A DNA stretch of 25,003 bases, from contig JBIILZ010000058.1 of the NCBI GenBank assembly GCA_044338255.1, forward strand, positions 1-25,003, given 5' to 3'. Position numbers and translations under genes: made by a program. A model generated the notes under the pieces. The model was not told where the DNA came from. It searched no databases and saw nothing but the letters and a program-made list of their open reading frames with translations. This document shows positions 7,352 to 14,537 of this stretch, in pieces; position 1 is the first letter of the stretch, and each line of letters starts with the position of its first letter. Source of the stretch: CAIUVD01 sp044338255. Its GTDB lineage: Bacteria > Planctomycetota > UBA11346.

Positions 7352-8485
7352 ATGGATAATCCTTGGACGCCCGGCGGTGGCCTGCACTACCAATTGATCA
7401 AACAGAGTGGCAAAGCGCGACGGGGCCGTTTCTGGACCAAGCACGGCGTGGTCGAGACGCCGGCCTTCATGCCCGTCGGTACCCAGGGCGCGGTCAAATG
7501 CGTGACCCCGGATCAGGTCGCGGCGACCGGCGCCCAGGTGGTCCTCGCCAACACCTACCATCTGTCGCTGCATGAGCGCACACAGCTGGTTGAGCGTCTC
7601 GGCGGCCTGCATGCGATGATGCGCTGGAACGGCACCATCCTCACCGACTCCGGCGGCTTCCAGGTGTTCTCGCTGCCCGATCGGCAGATCACCGAAGAAG
7701 GCGTGCGTTTCACCTTCACCCAAGGTGGCGAACCGACCATGCTCAGCCCGGAATCCTCGATGGATATCCAGAAGCGGCTCGGTGCCGACATCGTCATGGC
7801 CTTCGATGAATGCATCGATCACCAGGCCGATGCCAAGTATGTGGCGCAGAGCGTCGAGCGCACCGAACGCTGGCTGAAGCGCTGCTTTGCCGTGCCGCTG
7901 CAAGAGCACCAGCATCTCTTCCCGATCATCCAGGGTGGGATGGACCTGACCCTGCGTGCTCATGCCGCGAAGAGCCTGGCCGCCTACAACGCCCCCGGCT
8001 ACGCCATTGGCGGGGTCAGCGTCGGCGAAGGCTACCAATCGATGGTGCGCGTGGTCACGCACACGGCGCCGTTGCTGCCCGCCGATCGTCCGCGCTATCT
8101 CATGGGCGTCGGCCTGCCTGAAGACCTCGTCGCCAGCGTCGAAGCCGGCATGGATATCCACGATTGCGTGATCCCCACGCGCTACGCCCGCGAAGGCACG
8201 GTCTTCACCTGGGAAGGCAAGATGCGCATCGGCGACAAGACCTTCCGCAAGGATCGCTACGTCATCGACACCACCTGCACCTGCTACACCTGCGCCGGCG
8301 GTTTCTCGCGGGCCTATCTGCGGCACCTGCATTTTTCGCAAGAGCCCTTGTACGAGACCCTGGCGACCATCCACAACCTGCATTTCTACCAGGATCTGAT
8401 GCGCGCCATGCGCCTGGCCATCGAAGAGGATCGCTTCTCGGCCTGGGCCGAAGGCTTCCGCACCCGGTACTTCAAGAAGGGCTGA
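7352..8485 (+). CDS. tgt: tRNA-guanine transglycosylase (queuine tRNA-ribosyltransferase)
   Basis: Tgt exchanges guanine-34 for preQ1 in tRNAs with GUN anticodons, a step of queuosine synthesis. The 377-residue protein has normal length. With this start, DSGGFQVFSL (residues 99-108) carries an active-site aspartate, D271 in HDCVIPTR is the nucleophile position, and the zinc site is C309, C311, C314 (CTCYTC) and H341. VETPAFMPVGTQGAVK near the N-terminus is also typical. ATG 7352 was chosen because the frame upstream overlaps a terminator hairpin and a GAG lies about 11 bases before it; ATGs at 7325 and 7343 are alternatives. It is five bases from rlmH and likely in one operon. queG, for a later step, is in the same window. 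Confidence 0.96.
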   Translation: MDNPWTPGGGLHYQLIKQSGKARRGRFWTKHGVVETPAFMPVGTQGAVKCVTPDQVAATGAQVVLANTYHLSLHERTQLVERLGGLHAMMRWNGTILTDSGGFQVFSLPDRQITEEGVRFTFTQGGEPTMLSPESSMDIQKRLGADIVMAFDECIDHQADAKYVAQSVERTERWLKRCFAVPLQEHQHLFPIIQGGMDLTLRAHAAKSLAAYNAPGYAIGGVSVGEGYQSMVRVVTHTAPLLPADRPRYLMGVGLPEDLVASVEAGMDIHDCVIPTRYAREGTVFTWEGKMRIGDKTFRKDRYVIDTTCTCYTCAGGFSRAYLRHLHFSQEPLYETLATIHNLHFYQDLMRAMRLAIEEDRFSAWAEGFRTRYFKKG

Positions 8486-8490
8486 GCGCG

Positions 8491-8913
8491 ATGCGTCTGG
8501 TGGTCATCCAGCAGGGCCGTCTGCGTGATCGCCAGGTCGAGACCTTGCGCGACGAATACGTCAAGCGCTTCGCGCGCTTCGGCAGCCTGACGATCCATGA
8601 GAAGGAGCCCAAGGGCGACGAGCCCCTATGGCCGCGTTCCGCGCGTTGGCGGGTGGTCCTCGATGAGCGCGGGGAACTGCTCACCAGCGTGCAGCTCGCC
8701 GAGCGCCTGCGCAAATGGACCATGGCCCACGGCGAGGTGGCGTTCCTCATCGGCGATGCGTTCACCACCCATCCCGCAAGCACCGCCCTCGCCGACAGCC
8801 GCTTGGCCCTCGGCCCGCTGACCTTGCCGCATCAGCTCGCGCACCTGATCCTGATCGAACAACTCTACCGCGCCGCAACGATCATCGCCGGCACCGGCTA
8901 CCACCACGCCTGA
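8491..8913 (+). CDS. rlmH: 23S rRNA pseudouridine-1915 N3-methyltransferase-like protein (RlmH family)
   Basis: RlmH is a small SPOUT methyltransferase that methylates pseudouridine-1915 in helix 69 of 23S rRNA. The 140-residue product has MRLVVIQQGRLRD at the N-terminus, WRVVLDERGELLTS followed by the AERL helix in the middle, and LTLPHQLAHLILIEQLYRAATI ending in YHHA, all matching the family. One difference is clear: the Gly-rich cofactor loop, IGGxxG in typical RlmH, reads FLIGDAFTTHP here. The protein is also about 15 residues shorter than the E. coli enzyme. It starts five bases after tgt and is followed by a hairpin terminator. The family call is firm; whether the altered loop still binds S-adenosylmethionine is open. 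Confidence 0.9.
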   Translation: MRLVVIQQGRLRDRQVETLRDEYVKRFARFGSLTIHEKEPKGDEPLWPRSARWRVVLDERGELLTSVQLAERLRKWTMAHGEVAFLIGDAFTTHPASTALADSRLALGPLTLPHQLAHLILIEQLYRAATIIAGTGYHHA

Positions 8914-8974
8914 ACCCATCGCCAGCGTTGCATCTGATCCGCAGCTGCGCTTTTCAGCGAGGTAGGAGAGTAAA

Positions 8975-9064
8975 ATGCCCGTCGTGAAGAGTTCTTCCCC
9001 CCCTGGGAGCGCCGGCCCATCCAGTCGTCCCACCAACCCTAAAACTCAAAAAAAACAGCGCTAG
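8975..9064 (+). CDS. Possible 29-residue basic Ser/Pro-rich small protein
   Basis: ATG 8975 is preceded by GGTAGGAGAGTAAA, one of the better ribosome-binding sites in the window. The frame runs 29 codons to TAG 9062-9064. The product is Ser/Pro-rich with a basic end (PKTQKKQR) and has no recognised family. Its last codons and stop lie inside the left arm of the 109-bp hairpin at 9048-9156, which would also terminate its transcript. It sits 61 bp after rlmH. The main support is the ribosome-binding site. Confidence 0.4.
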   Translation: MPVVKSSSPPGSAGPSSRPTNPKTQKKQR

Positions 9065-9156
9065 CTGCGCATATGCAAGGCGCCGGATGACGACGCTTGG
9101 CCAGCCAAGCTAGGATTCCGGCAACGCCGCAGATGCGTAGCTAGCGCTGTTTTTTT
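9048..9156. terminator. 109-bp long hairpin, bidirectional terminator between rlmH and the glycosyltransferase gene
   Basis: A run of eight A (9048-9055) and AACAGCGCTAGCT on the left pair with AGCTAGCGCTGTT and a run of seven T (9150-9156) on the right. Pairing continues with a few mismatches through GCAT(A/C)TGC and GGCG/CGCC to an inner perfect stem GCTTGGC-CA-GCCAAGC. Because poly-T follows the stem on each strand, it can terminate both converging transcripts. It also contains the last codons and stop of the glycosyltransferase gene (TAG at 9112-9110) and the stop of the 29-codon frame (9062-9064). It is longer than an ordinary terminator and may be an inserted palindromic element. Confidence 0.8.
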
Positions 9157-10258
9157 CAGTGAGGCGGCGCCAGGTGGTGGTGATCTCGGCTTTGTCGCCG
9201 GCGCCGGTGTCGCCGAGGGCGGAGCGGTAGACGGCGGCGACGGCTTCCACCACCACGCTCGCGCGGTAGCGCTCGTAGGCGAAGACGCGCGCGGCATCGC
9301 CCATCTGCTGGCGTCGGCCGCGGTCATGGAGGTGGCGCATGGCGTCGGCCAGGGCATCGGTGTCGTCGGCGGCGATCAGGACCGCGGTCTGGCCATCGCG
9401 CACCAGCTCGGGCAGGCCACCGGCGGCGACCGCGATCAGCGGTTTGCCGGCCGCCATCGCCGTCAGCGGCAACAGCGGATGGCATTCGTGGGTGCCAGGG
9501 ATAGCCAAGGCATCGCAGGTGGCGATGAAATCGGTGGTATTGCCTTCATCGGTCACCGTCACCTGGCAGGCGAGATCGTCGGCGAGTTCGCGGGCTGGCT
9601 GGCGATCCTGGGTGAAAAGCCGCGCCGCCAGCGGCAAGCCCGCATGCTGGATCTCGGCCACCGCCATCAGCCAGCGGCGGAGTGCTGGTCGCTCGCCGCC
9701 GTCGATACAGCCGATGATCCAGTCGCTGGCCAGCGGGCTGACCAAAGGTGCGGGCTGCAAGTCTACGCCCATGGGCACGATCGCGATGCGGTCACGGGTC
9801 AAGCCGTTACGCGATAGGCAGTGCGCACGGTGGTGCTCGGTAGGTACCAGGACCCACGCCACCAGCGGATCACGTAGGCGACGTGCGGCATAGGGTTCCT
9901 CAGCGTGGTGCAGGGTGATGATCACCGACAGCCCTAGGTTCCGGGCGATGTCGAGCGTCGCCGGCAGATTGGCTAGTCCATGCACATGCAGGAGGTCGGG
10001 GGTCCAGGTCGCGACCTGACGCACGGTGGTGGCGCGTTCGTGACGCCACCACCGCCACCAGCCGCTGGTATAGGTCAGTAGCGGCAGGCCCGCGGGCGAG
10101 ACCACCGGCGCGGCCGGCGCGGCCGGCGCCGGCGCCAGAGGCATCAGCAGCGCCAGCTGATGGCCGGCGGCGGCCAGCGCCGTGAGCAGCGGCTGGGCCG
10201 CCTGCAATTCCATGGAATCCAGGCTGGGGACGGCATGCAGGATGCGCAGGGGAATCAT
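9110..10258 (-). CDS. Glycosyltransferase, GT4-like
   Basis: The 382-residue protein has a GT-B fold layout. An N-terminal Rossmann half opens RILHAVPSLDSMELQAAQPLL and contains LLHVHGLANLPATLDIA. A C-terminal half has CIDGGERPALRRWLMAVAEI and the donor-site segment LPLTAMAAGKPLIAVAAGGLPELVRDGQTAVLI, in which the usual E-x7-E pair is only partly kept. It would transfer a nucleotide-activated sugar in the cytoplasm, probably for a surface glycan; donor and acceptor cannot be told. Its start overlaps the yacG stop as ATGA. Its last ~15 codons (TEKNSASYASAALPES) lie in the long hairpin and are probably not family sequence. Confidence 0.85.
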   Translation of the reverse strand: MIPLRILHAVPSLDSMELQAAQPLLTALAAAGHQLALLMPLAPAPAAPAAPVVSPAGLPLLTYTSGWWRWWRHERATTVRQVATWTPDLLHVHGLANLPATLDIARNLGLSVIITLHHAEEPYAARRLRDPLVAWVLVPTEHHRAHCLSRNGLTRDRIAIVPMGVDLQPAPLVSPLASDWIIGCIDGGERPALRRWLMAVAEIQHAGLPLAARLFTQDRQPARELADDLACQVTVTDEGNTTDFIATCDALAIPGTHECHPLLPLTAMAAGKPLIAVAAGGLPELVRDGQTAVLIAADDTDALADAMRHLHDRGRRQQMGDAARVFAYERYRASVVVEAVAAVYRSALGDTGAGDKAEITTTWRRLTEKNSASYASAALPES

Positions 10259-10524
10259 GGATGGTGTGGATCCCGCTGGCTGGGAGCCTTCAGCTGGCTG
10301 GGAGCCTCCCGCTGGCTGAGAGCCTCCAGCTGGTCGAGGTCGGCATCATAGCCATCCAGGCTCAAAGGCGTTCCGGGAATCACATGACTGCCGGTGGCCC
10401 ACGCTCCCAGGTCGGTGGTGCGACAGCGCGCGCAGCAGAACGGGAAGCTCGGCGGACGCCCGGTGCCCAAGGGCACCGGGCGCCGGCAGGTCGGGCAGGC
10501 GATGGAGGAGGGGACCTCAGTCAT
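10255..10524 (-). CDS. yacG: DNA gyrase inhibitor YacG-type zinc-finger protein
   Basis: YacG binds GyrB and inhibits gyrase in E. coli. This 89-residue product shows the family zinc knuckle: C10 and C13 in CPTC, then FPFCCARCRTTDLGAWATG with C30 and C34, followed by SHVIPGTPL. The family is normally about 65 residues; the extra length is a C-terminal tail of hexapeptide repeats (SQREAP, SQLKAP, SQRD). ATG 10524 gives a start close to the zinc finger; a TTG at 10539 is possible but lacks a clear ribosome-binding site. The stop overlaps the glycosyltransferase start as ATGA, so the two are coupled. Confidence 0.88.
   Translation of the reverse strand: MTEVPSSIACPTCRRPVPLGTGRPPSFPFCCARCRTTDLGAWATGSHVIPGTPLSLDGYDADLDQLEALSQREAPSQLKAPSQRDPHHP
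10276..10329 (-). repeat. 18-bp tandem repeat at the 3' end of yacG
   Basis: Three consecutive 18-bp units, on the plus strand CTGGCTGGGAGCCTTCAG and two variants, encode the hexapeptide repeats at the YacG C-terminus. The repeat is in frame. It lies 17 bp before the start of the coupled glycosyltransferase gene. Confidence 0.75.
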
Positions 10525-10606
10525 GGCGCTATGATCCAATTCCCGCGCCTGACGGAAGAAGGGGATTGCCGTCGCCCGTGGTCAGTGCATCGCCCTTCGA
10601 CGCGCT

Positions 10607-10630
10607 GGCCTATCTCCGACAGACTCCTAG
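10607..10630. repeat. Solo right end of the 168-bp element
   Basis: CCTATCTCCGACAGACTCC followed by TAG matches the last 23 bases of copy 2 (15164-15331) exactly. No left half is visible, and only faint similarity extends upstream (CCTTCG). It ends 13 bases before the dacB start, so it may be part of that gene's leader. It is either a deletion remnant or a partial insertion. Confidence 0.7.
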
Positions 10631-10643
10631 GCTGTTGCCGCTC

Positions 10644-12029
10644 ATGAAACCTGCGGTCCTCGGTCTTCTCTTATGGTGTTGCGCCGGCATCCTCGGCGCT
10701 TCCGAATTGTCCGACAAGTGCGATCGGCTGCTCGACGGCGTGCCCCGGGGCGGCCTCGCCGGAGTGGCGGTCTATGATCTCGCCGTCAATGCCTGGCTCT
10801 ATCGTCATGAGGCCGATCAGCCGCGGGCCCTCGCCAGCACCACTAAGTCGCTGGTGGCGGCGGCGGCCTTGACCCAGCTCGGCCCGCAATTCCGCTTCCA
10901 TACCCAGGTATACTCCGTCGGCCCCCTGGCCGCGCGCATCCAGGGCCTGGGGGTGGTCGGCGGCGGTGATCCGTGCCTCGACGGGCATTTCAACGATGAT
11001 CAACCCGAGGCCGTGTTCCTCGCCTGGGCCGAGCAGTTGAAGCGCCAGGGCGTGACCGCCATTGATGGCGATGTGGTCATCGACGGGCGCTTGTTCAGCG
11101 GCCCCATCCGGCCTGCGACCTATCCGCAGGATCAGGACAACCAGCAGCGCTGGTACAGCGCCCCGGCGAGCGCCTTCGCCTGGAATGACAACTGCATCGA
11201 AGTGCGCGTCGTGCCGACCCGCGTTGGCGATCGGGCCAGTGTCGAAGTGCGCCCGCAGAGCTCGCGCATCCAGGTCGTCAACAAGGCCCAGACGGTGGCC
11301 GGCAAGGGCGACAAGGCAATTTTCGTGATCCGCGATCTCGATCGCAACCGGGTGACGGTGACCGGCAATTATGCGGCGGCGACGCCGTGGTTCCCGTTGG
11401 CGATCCATGCCGATCCCGACCTGCTCGCCGGCGAGCAGCTCAAAGCTTCGTTGCAGCAGGCCGGCATCGTCGTCGCCGGCAGCGTGCGTCTCGGCCCGGT
11501 CGATGCCCGTGGCGGACGGCTGCTCATCGATCACACCTCGCCCTTGGTGCCGGCGGTGACCTTGATGAATCAGCATAGCCAGAATTTCTACGGTGAGCAG
11601 ATGCTGCGTCTGCTCGGCTTCGAGCGCTTCCAGGACGGTTCGCTGGTCTCGGGCAGTAAGGCCACGTTGCTGACCTTGAAGCGCCTAGTCGGCGATCGCG
11701 TCAGCCAGATCACCCTGCTCGACGGCAGTGGTTTGTCGTATGGCAACGAAGCCACCGCCGGGGTCATGGTCGAGATCTTCGCCGCCATGCACCGCTCGCC
11801 GCTGCGCGAAGAATTCTACAACAGCCTGAAGGAGCGGAATGTCGGCAAGATCCAGGGGCGGGTGAAGACCGGGACCTTGGCCGTGGCCACCTGCCTGGTC
11901 GGCTACCTCGACCCGCCCTCGGGACATCGCCTGGCGTTTGCCATGCTCTTCAATCGCGGCACTTCCCGCGATTTCGGCTGGGCGCCGAAAATCCGCGAAC
12001 AACTCTATCGGGTGTTTGCCGATCTCTGA
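10644..12029 (+). CDS. dacB: D-alanyl-D-alanine carboxypeptidase/endopeptidase (PBP4, peptidase S13)
   Basis: PBP4-type enzymes trim pentapeptides and cut cross-links of peptidoglycan in the periplasm. The 461-residue protein begins with a signal peptide (MKPAVLGLLLWCCAGILGAS). All three penicillin-binding motifs are present: S65-TTK (ASTTKSLVAAAAL), SQN near residue 311 (NQHSQNFYGEQML) and KTG near residue 408 (VKTGTL). The S13-specific LLDGSGLSYGN and GVVGGGDPCL and the large insert domain between SxxK and SxN are present. ATG 10644 was chosen because it opens the signal peptide directly; upstream in-frame codons run through a repeat remnant. No good ribosome-binding site is visible. A bidirectional terminator follows. 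A cell with PBP4 is expected to make peptidoglycan. Confidence 0.94.
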   Translation: MKPAVLGLLLWCCAGILGASELSDKCDRLLDGVPRGGLAGVAVYDLAVNAWLYRHEADQPRALASTTKSLVAAAALTQLGPQFRFHTQVYSVGPLAARIQGLGVVGGGDPCLDGHFNDDQPEAVFLAWAEQLKRQGVTAIDGDVVIDGRLFSGPIRPATYPQDQDNQQRWYSAPASAFAWNDNCIEVRVVPTRVGDRASVEVRPQSSRIQVVNKAQTVAGKGDKAIFVIRDLDRNRVTVTGNYAAATPWFPLAIHADPDLLAGEQLKASLQQAGIVVAGSVRLGPVDARGGRLLIDHTSPLVPAVTLMNQHSQNFYGEQMLRLLGFERFQDGSLVSGSKATLLTLKRLVGDRVSQITLLDGSGLSYGNEATAGVMVEIFAAMHRSPLREEFYNSLKERNVGKIQGRVKTGTLAVATCLVGYLDPPSGHRLAFAMLFNRGTSRDFGWAPKIREQLYRVFADL

Positions 12030-12052
12030 CTGTTGCGATGAGCCTGCAAAAC

Positions 12053-12087
12053 AACGAACCCCGCCGGCAGAGCCGGCGGGGTTCGTT
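12053..12087. terminator. Bidirectional terminator between dacB and the small basic protein gene
   Basis: A perfect 16-bp stem (AACGAACCCCGCCGGC / GCCGGCGGGGTTCGTT) closes on an AGA loop. It lies between two converging genes. T-rich sequence follows on the minus strand (GTTGTTTTG) and TTTAT on the plus strand, so it can serve both. Confidence 0.85.
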
Positions 12088-12109
12088 TATCAACGGGCTG
12101 ACGCGAGTC

Positions 12110-12274
12110 TTAGCCGACTTTGATGTTGCGCACTTTGGGCAGGCAGAAGACCGAGTTCTTTTCGAGAACCCAGCGATCTTCGCCTTTGAGGCGTTCGATG
12201 CGCTCGGCGCGGTTGAGAACGTTGCGGTGCTTCGAGAAGCCACCCTTGGTGACGAATGTGCCGTGGATGCTCAT
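12110..12274 (-). CDS. PVC-superphylum small basic protein (TIGR04137-like)
   Basis: The 54-residue product reads MSIHGTFVTKGGFSKHRNVL, then NRAERIERLK, and ends with NSVFCLPKVRNIKVG. This closely matches the small basic protein family I know from Planctomycetes, Verrucomicrobia and Chlamydiae, whose members share the pattern MSI...RNVLTRxERIxxLK...SVxGLPKVR. A ribosome link has been proposed from its naming, but I know of no proven function. AAAGG lies six bases before the ATG. It is downstream of lpxA by 50 bp on the same strand and ends at a bidirectional terminator. It is the best taxonomic marker in the window. Confidence 0.88.
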   Translation of the reverse strand: MSIHGTFVTKGGFSKHRNVLNRAERIERLKGEDRWVLEKNSVFCLPKVRNIKVG

Positions 12275-12324
12275 GGGAACCTTTGGTTGAAATCGGCGAG
12301 TAGGCTAGCGGGTGAGTCTGGAAA

Positions 12325-13251
12325 TCAAGCTGGTGCTGCCGTCGATGCCGGCTGGGCGTCAGTTACCAGCTGGGCGCCAGTTACCGCTACCGGCTGGGCG
12401 CCAGTTACCGGTACCGGCTGGGCGCCGATTGCCGGCTGGCGATGGGCTTCTTGGACGCGGCCCTTGACGTTGTTCTCGAGATGCTCCTGCTGCCAGTTGA
12501 TCAGTTTGGCCGCCGGCGAGGTGAGTTCGCTGCCGATGAGCTCGCGGGCCTTGATCAGGCAGTCCTTCAGCGGCATGCCGGTCTTTTCGCGGTCGAAATA
12601 GAGGACTTTGAACACATCGCGCAGCAGGCGGATGTCGTCTTCGCCCATCCCGTCACGTCGGCAACCGATAATATTTACGTTGCGCGGCTCGGCGGGAGTG
12701 CCCTCGGCCATCATGTACGGGGGCAGGTCGAAACGCACGCCGGCCATGCCGCTGACGATGGTCAGCTCGCCGATGGTCGCGAAATGGTGGATGCCGACCA
12801 TGCCTCCGATGACGGACTTGCGACCGATCACGACGTGACCGGCGATCTGGGCATTGTTGGCGATCACCACGCGTTCACCGATGTGGCAGTCATGACCGAC
12901 GTGGGCGTAGGCCATCACCAGGGTGTGGTCGGCGATCGAGGTCTTCATGCCGCCGGTGGCGGTGCCCTTCGAGACGGTCACGCATTCATGGATGCGGACT
13001 TCGCGACCGACGACGGTTTCGCTGTCTTCGCCGTGGTATTTGAGGTCCTGCGGATCCGAGCCGACGACGCAACCGGGGAACAGGATCGAACCCTCGCCGA
13101 TGGTCGTGCGGCCATAGACGGTCACATGATTGCGCAGTTCGGCGCCGGCGAGGATCCGCGCTTTGCCCTGGACCACGCAAAACGGGCCAACCGTGGCATC
13201 AGAATGGACATCGGCAGCGGGATCGACAACAGCGAGAGGATGAATGGGCAT
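12325..13251 (-). CDS. lpxA: Acyl-ACP--UDP-N-acetylglucosamine O-acyltransferase
   Basis: LpxA adds a 3-hydroxyacyl chain to UDP-GlcNAc, the first step of lipid A synthesis. The first ~190 residues are a left-handed beta-helix of hexapeptide repeats (IHPLAVVDPAADVHSDATVG, IGEGSILFPGCVVG, IGRKSVIGG). H120 in AYAHVGHDCHIG is at the catalytic histidine position, and GSDPQDLKYHGE is the substrate-binding loop. The C-terminal helices follow (FKVLYFDREKTGMPLKDCL). Length is 308 residues against about 262 for E. coli; the excess is a tail of GAQPVxVT repeats. ATG 13251 opens directly on the family start. The gene implies a lipid-A-type outer membrane. It is divergent from queG. Confidence 0.94.
   Translation of the reverse strand: MPIHPLAVVDPAADVHSDATVGPFCVVQGKARILAGAELRNHVTVYGRTTIGEGSILFPGCVVGSDPQDLKYHGEDSETVVGREVRIHECVTVSKGTATGGMKTSIADHTLVMAYAHVGHDCHIGERVVIANNAQIAGHVVIGRKSVIGGMVGIHHFATIGELTIVSGMAGVRFDLPPYMMAEGTPAEPRNVNIIGCRRDGMGEDDIRLLRDVFKVLYFDREKTGMPLKDCLIKARELIGSELTSPAAKLINWQQEHLENNVKGRVQEAHRQPAIGAQPVPVTGAQPVAVTGAQLVTDAQPASTAAPA
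12352..12435 (-). repeat. 18/24-bp tandem repeat encoding the LpxA tail
   Basis: Four units all beginning CTGGGCG on the plus strand are 18, 24, 24 and 18 bp long. The two 24-bp units differ by one base. On the minus strand they encode GAQPV-type repeats at the LpxA C-terminus. All unit lengths are multiples of three, so copy number can vary in frame. Confidence 0.8.
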
Positions 13252-13330
13252 GACGTAGGGAAATCATGCGTACTTGGACGCCTGGCTCAAGCCGGTTGTC
13301 TGCTCGGCGGCCGGCCGAGGATCGCCGCCC

Positions 13331-14326
13331 ATGATATCCTTTGCCCAGCTTCAGGGCCATGCCGCGCGCGAGGGACTGTCGGCCTTGGCGGTGATCGCAC
13401 CGCCGGGGCCGCTGCCGGCTGCGCCCTTGCAGCAGATGCTCGCCGACGGGGTCGGCGACCTCGGCTGGCTCAAGGAACAGGCTCCGCTGCGCCTCGATCC
13501 CGTGGCGATGCTGCCCACGGCGCGCTCGCTGGTGGTGTTCGCCTGGCATTATCAGCCGACTCCCGGCAGCGGCACCCTGCGTCGTGCACGCTATGCGGCG
13601 GGGAAAGACTATCATGTAATCCTCCGTCCGAAGCTCGGTCGCATCGGCACTGCCCTTGGCGAACGCAATCGCGCCTGCGTCGATTCGGCGCCGATTTCCG
13701 AGCGCGCGCTGGCGCAGATGGCGGGCCTTGGCTGGATCGGGCGCAATGCCCTAGTCATCGATCCCACGGCGGGCACCTATCGCCTGCTGGGGGTGTTGCT
13801 GACCGAGGCCGAGATCGAGCGCCACGACGCCGGCAAGCGCGCCGATCGCTGCGGCGCCTGTACCGCCTGCGAAAAGCGCTGCCCCACTGCCGCCCTCGTC
13901 GAACGCCGGGTGCTCACCGAGCGCTGCATCAGCTACCTCACCATCGAGCATCAGGGCGTCATCCCCCGTGAGCTGGCCCTGCGCTTCGAGGGCTGGTGGT
14001 TCGGCTGCGATCTGTGCCAAGAGGTCTGTCCGTGGAATCGCTTCGCCCCGCCGGCGGACGACCCGCGCCTGCAAGGTGATGATCGCGACGAGGTGCTGTT
14101 GGCGATCACCGCCGAGGACTTCGACCGGCACTTCGCCGGTCGTGCCATCCGCCGCGTCGGCTATGTGCGATTCCGGCGCAATCTGCTGGTGGCCTTGGTC
14201 AGCCTCGGGCGCATCGAAGCCTGCGCCGGGCTTCTTGCCGAAGGTCTGCCCCTGGTCCTCGCCCAGGCCCGGGAATTGAACCTGCCGGGAGTGCCGCAGG
14301 ATGCGCCGTCATGCATATCACCGTGA
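13331..14326 (+). CDS. queG: Epoxyqueuosine reductase
   Basis: QueG reduces epoxyqueuosine to queuosine in tRNA using cobalamin and iron-sulfur clusters. The 331-residue protein has D118-SAPISERALAQ with the catalytic aspartate, MAGLGWIGRN, and two ferredoxin-like cysteine sets: C174, C177, C180, C184 (CGACTACEKRCP) and C226, C229, C233 (CDLCQEVCPWN), plus C199 in CISYLTIEHQG. ATG 13331 begins MISFAQLQGHAARE, a family-like start; the TTG at 13274 adds an unlikely extension. It overlaps thiS by 16 bases, suggesting coupling. tgt, for the earlier exchange step, is 5 kb away in the same orientation. Confidence 0.95.
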   Translation: MISFAQLQGHAAREGLSALAVIAPPGPLPAAPLQQMLADGVGDLGWLKEQAPLRLDPVAMLPTARSLVVFAWHYQPTPGSGTLRRARYAAGKDYHVILRPKLGRIGTALGERNRACVDSAPISERALAQMAGLGWIGRNALVIDPTAGTYRLLGVLLTEAEIERHDAGKRADRCGACTACEKRCPTAALVERRVLTERCISYLTIEHQGVIPRELALRFEGWWFGCDLCQEVCPWNRFAPPADDPRLQGDDRDEVLLAITAEDFDRHFAGRAIRRVGYVRFRRNLLVALVSLGRIEACAGLLAEGLPLVLAQARELNLPGVPQDAPSCISP

Positions 14327-14511
14327 ATGGCGAGCCCCGTGAACTCGCCGCGGGCGCGACGATCAGCACCTTGCTCGCAAGTCTGGCCTTGCCGAGCACC
14401 CGCGTGGCGGTGGAGGTGAATGCCCAGCTGGTGCGCCGGGCCCAGCACCCCGAGCAGGCTCTCACCGACGGCGACGCGGTTGAAATCGTGACCTTAGTCG
14501 GAGGCGGTTAG
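14311..14511 (+). CDS. thiS: Sulfur carrier protein ThiS
   Basis: ThiS carries sulfur as a C-terminal thiocarboxylate for thiazole formation in thiamine synthesis. The 66-residue ubiquitin-like protein shows ITVNGEPRELAAGATISTLL, VAVEVNAQLVRR and the DGDAVEIVTLVGGG end, with the essential terminal Gly-Gly. MoaD has a similar fold, but the VEVN and EIVTLVGGG segments point to ThiS. ATG 14311 lies within the queG 3' end, with AGGA ten bases upstream. No other thi genes are in the window. Confidence 0.92.
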   Translation: MHITVNGEPRELAAGATISTLLASLALPSTRVAVEVNAQLVRRAQHPEQALTDGDAVEIVTLVGGG

Positions 14512-14537
14512 CCCGCACGTGAGGAGCCTGTCCGGTT

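Noticed and set aside
12442..13971. A 509-codon open frame on the plus strand across lpxA and queG
   Set aside because: It runs antisense to lpxA and out of frame in queG, both firmly identified; its sequence is typical GC-rich shadow.
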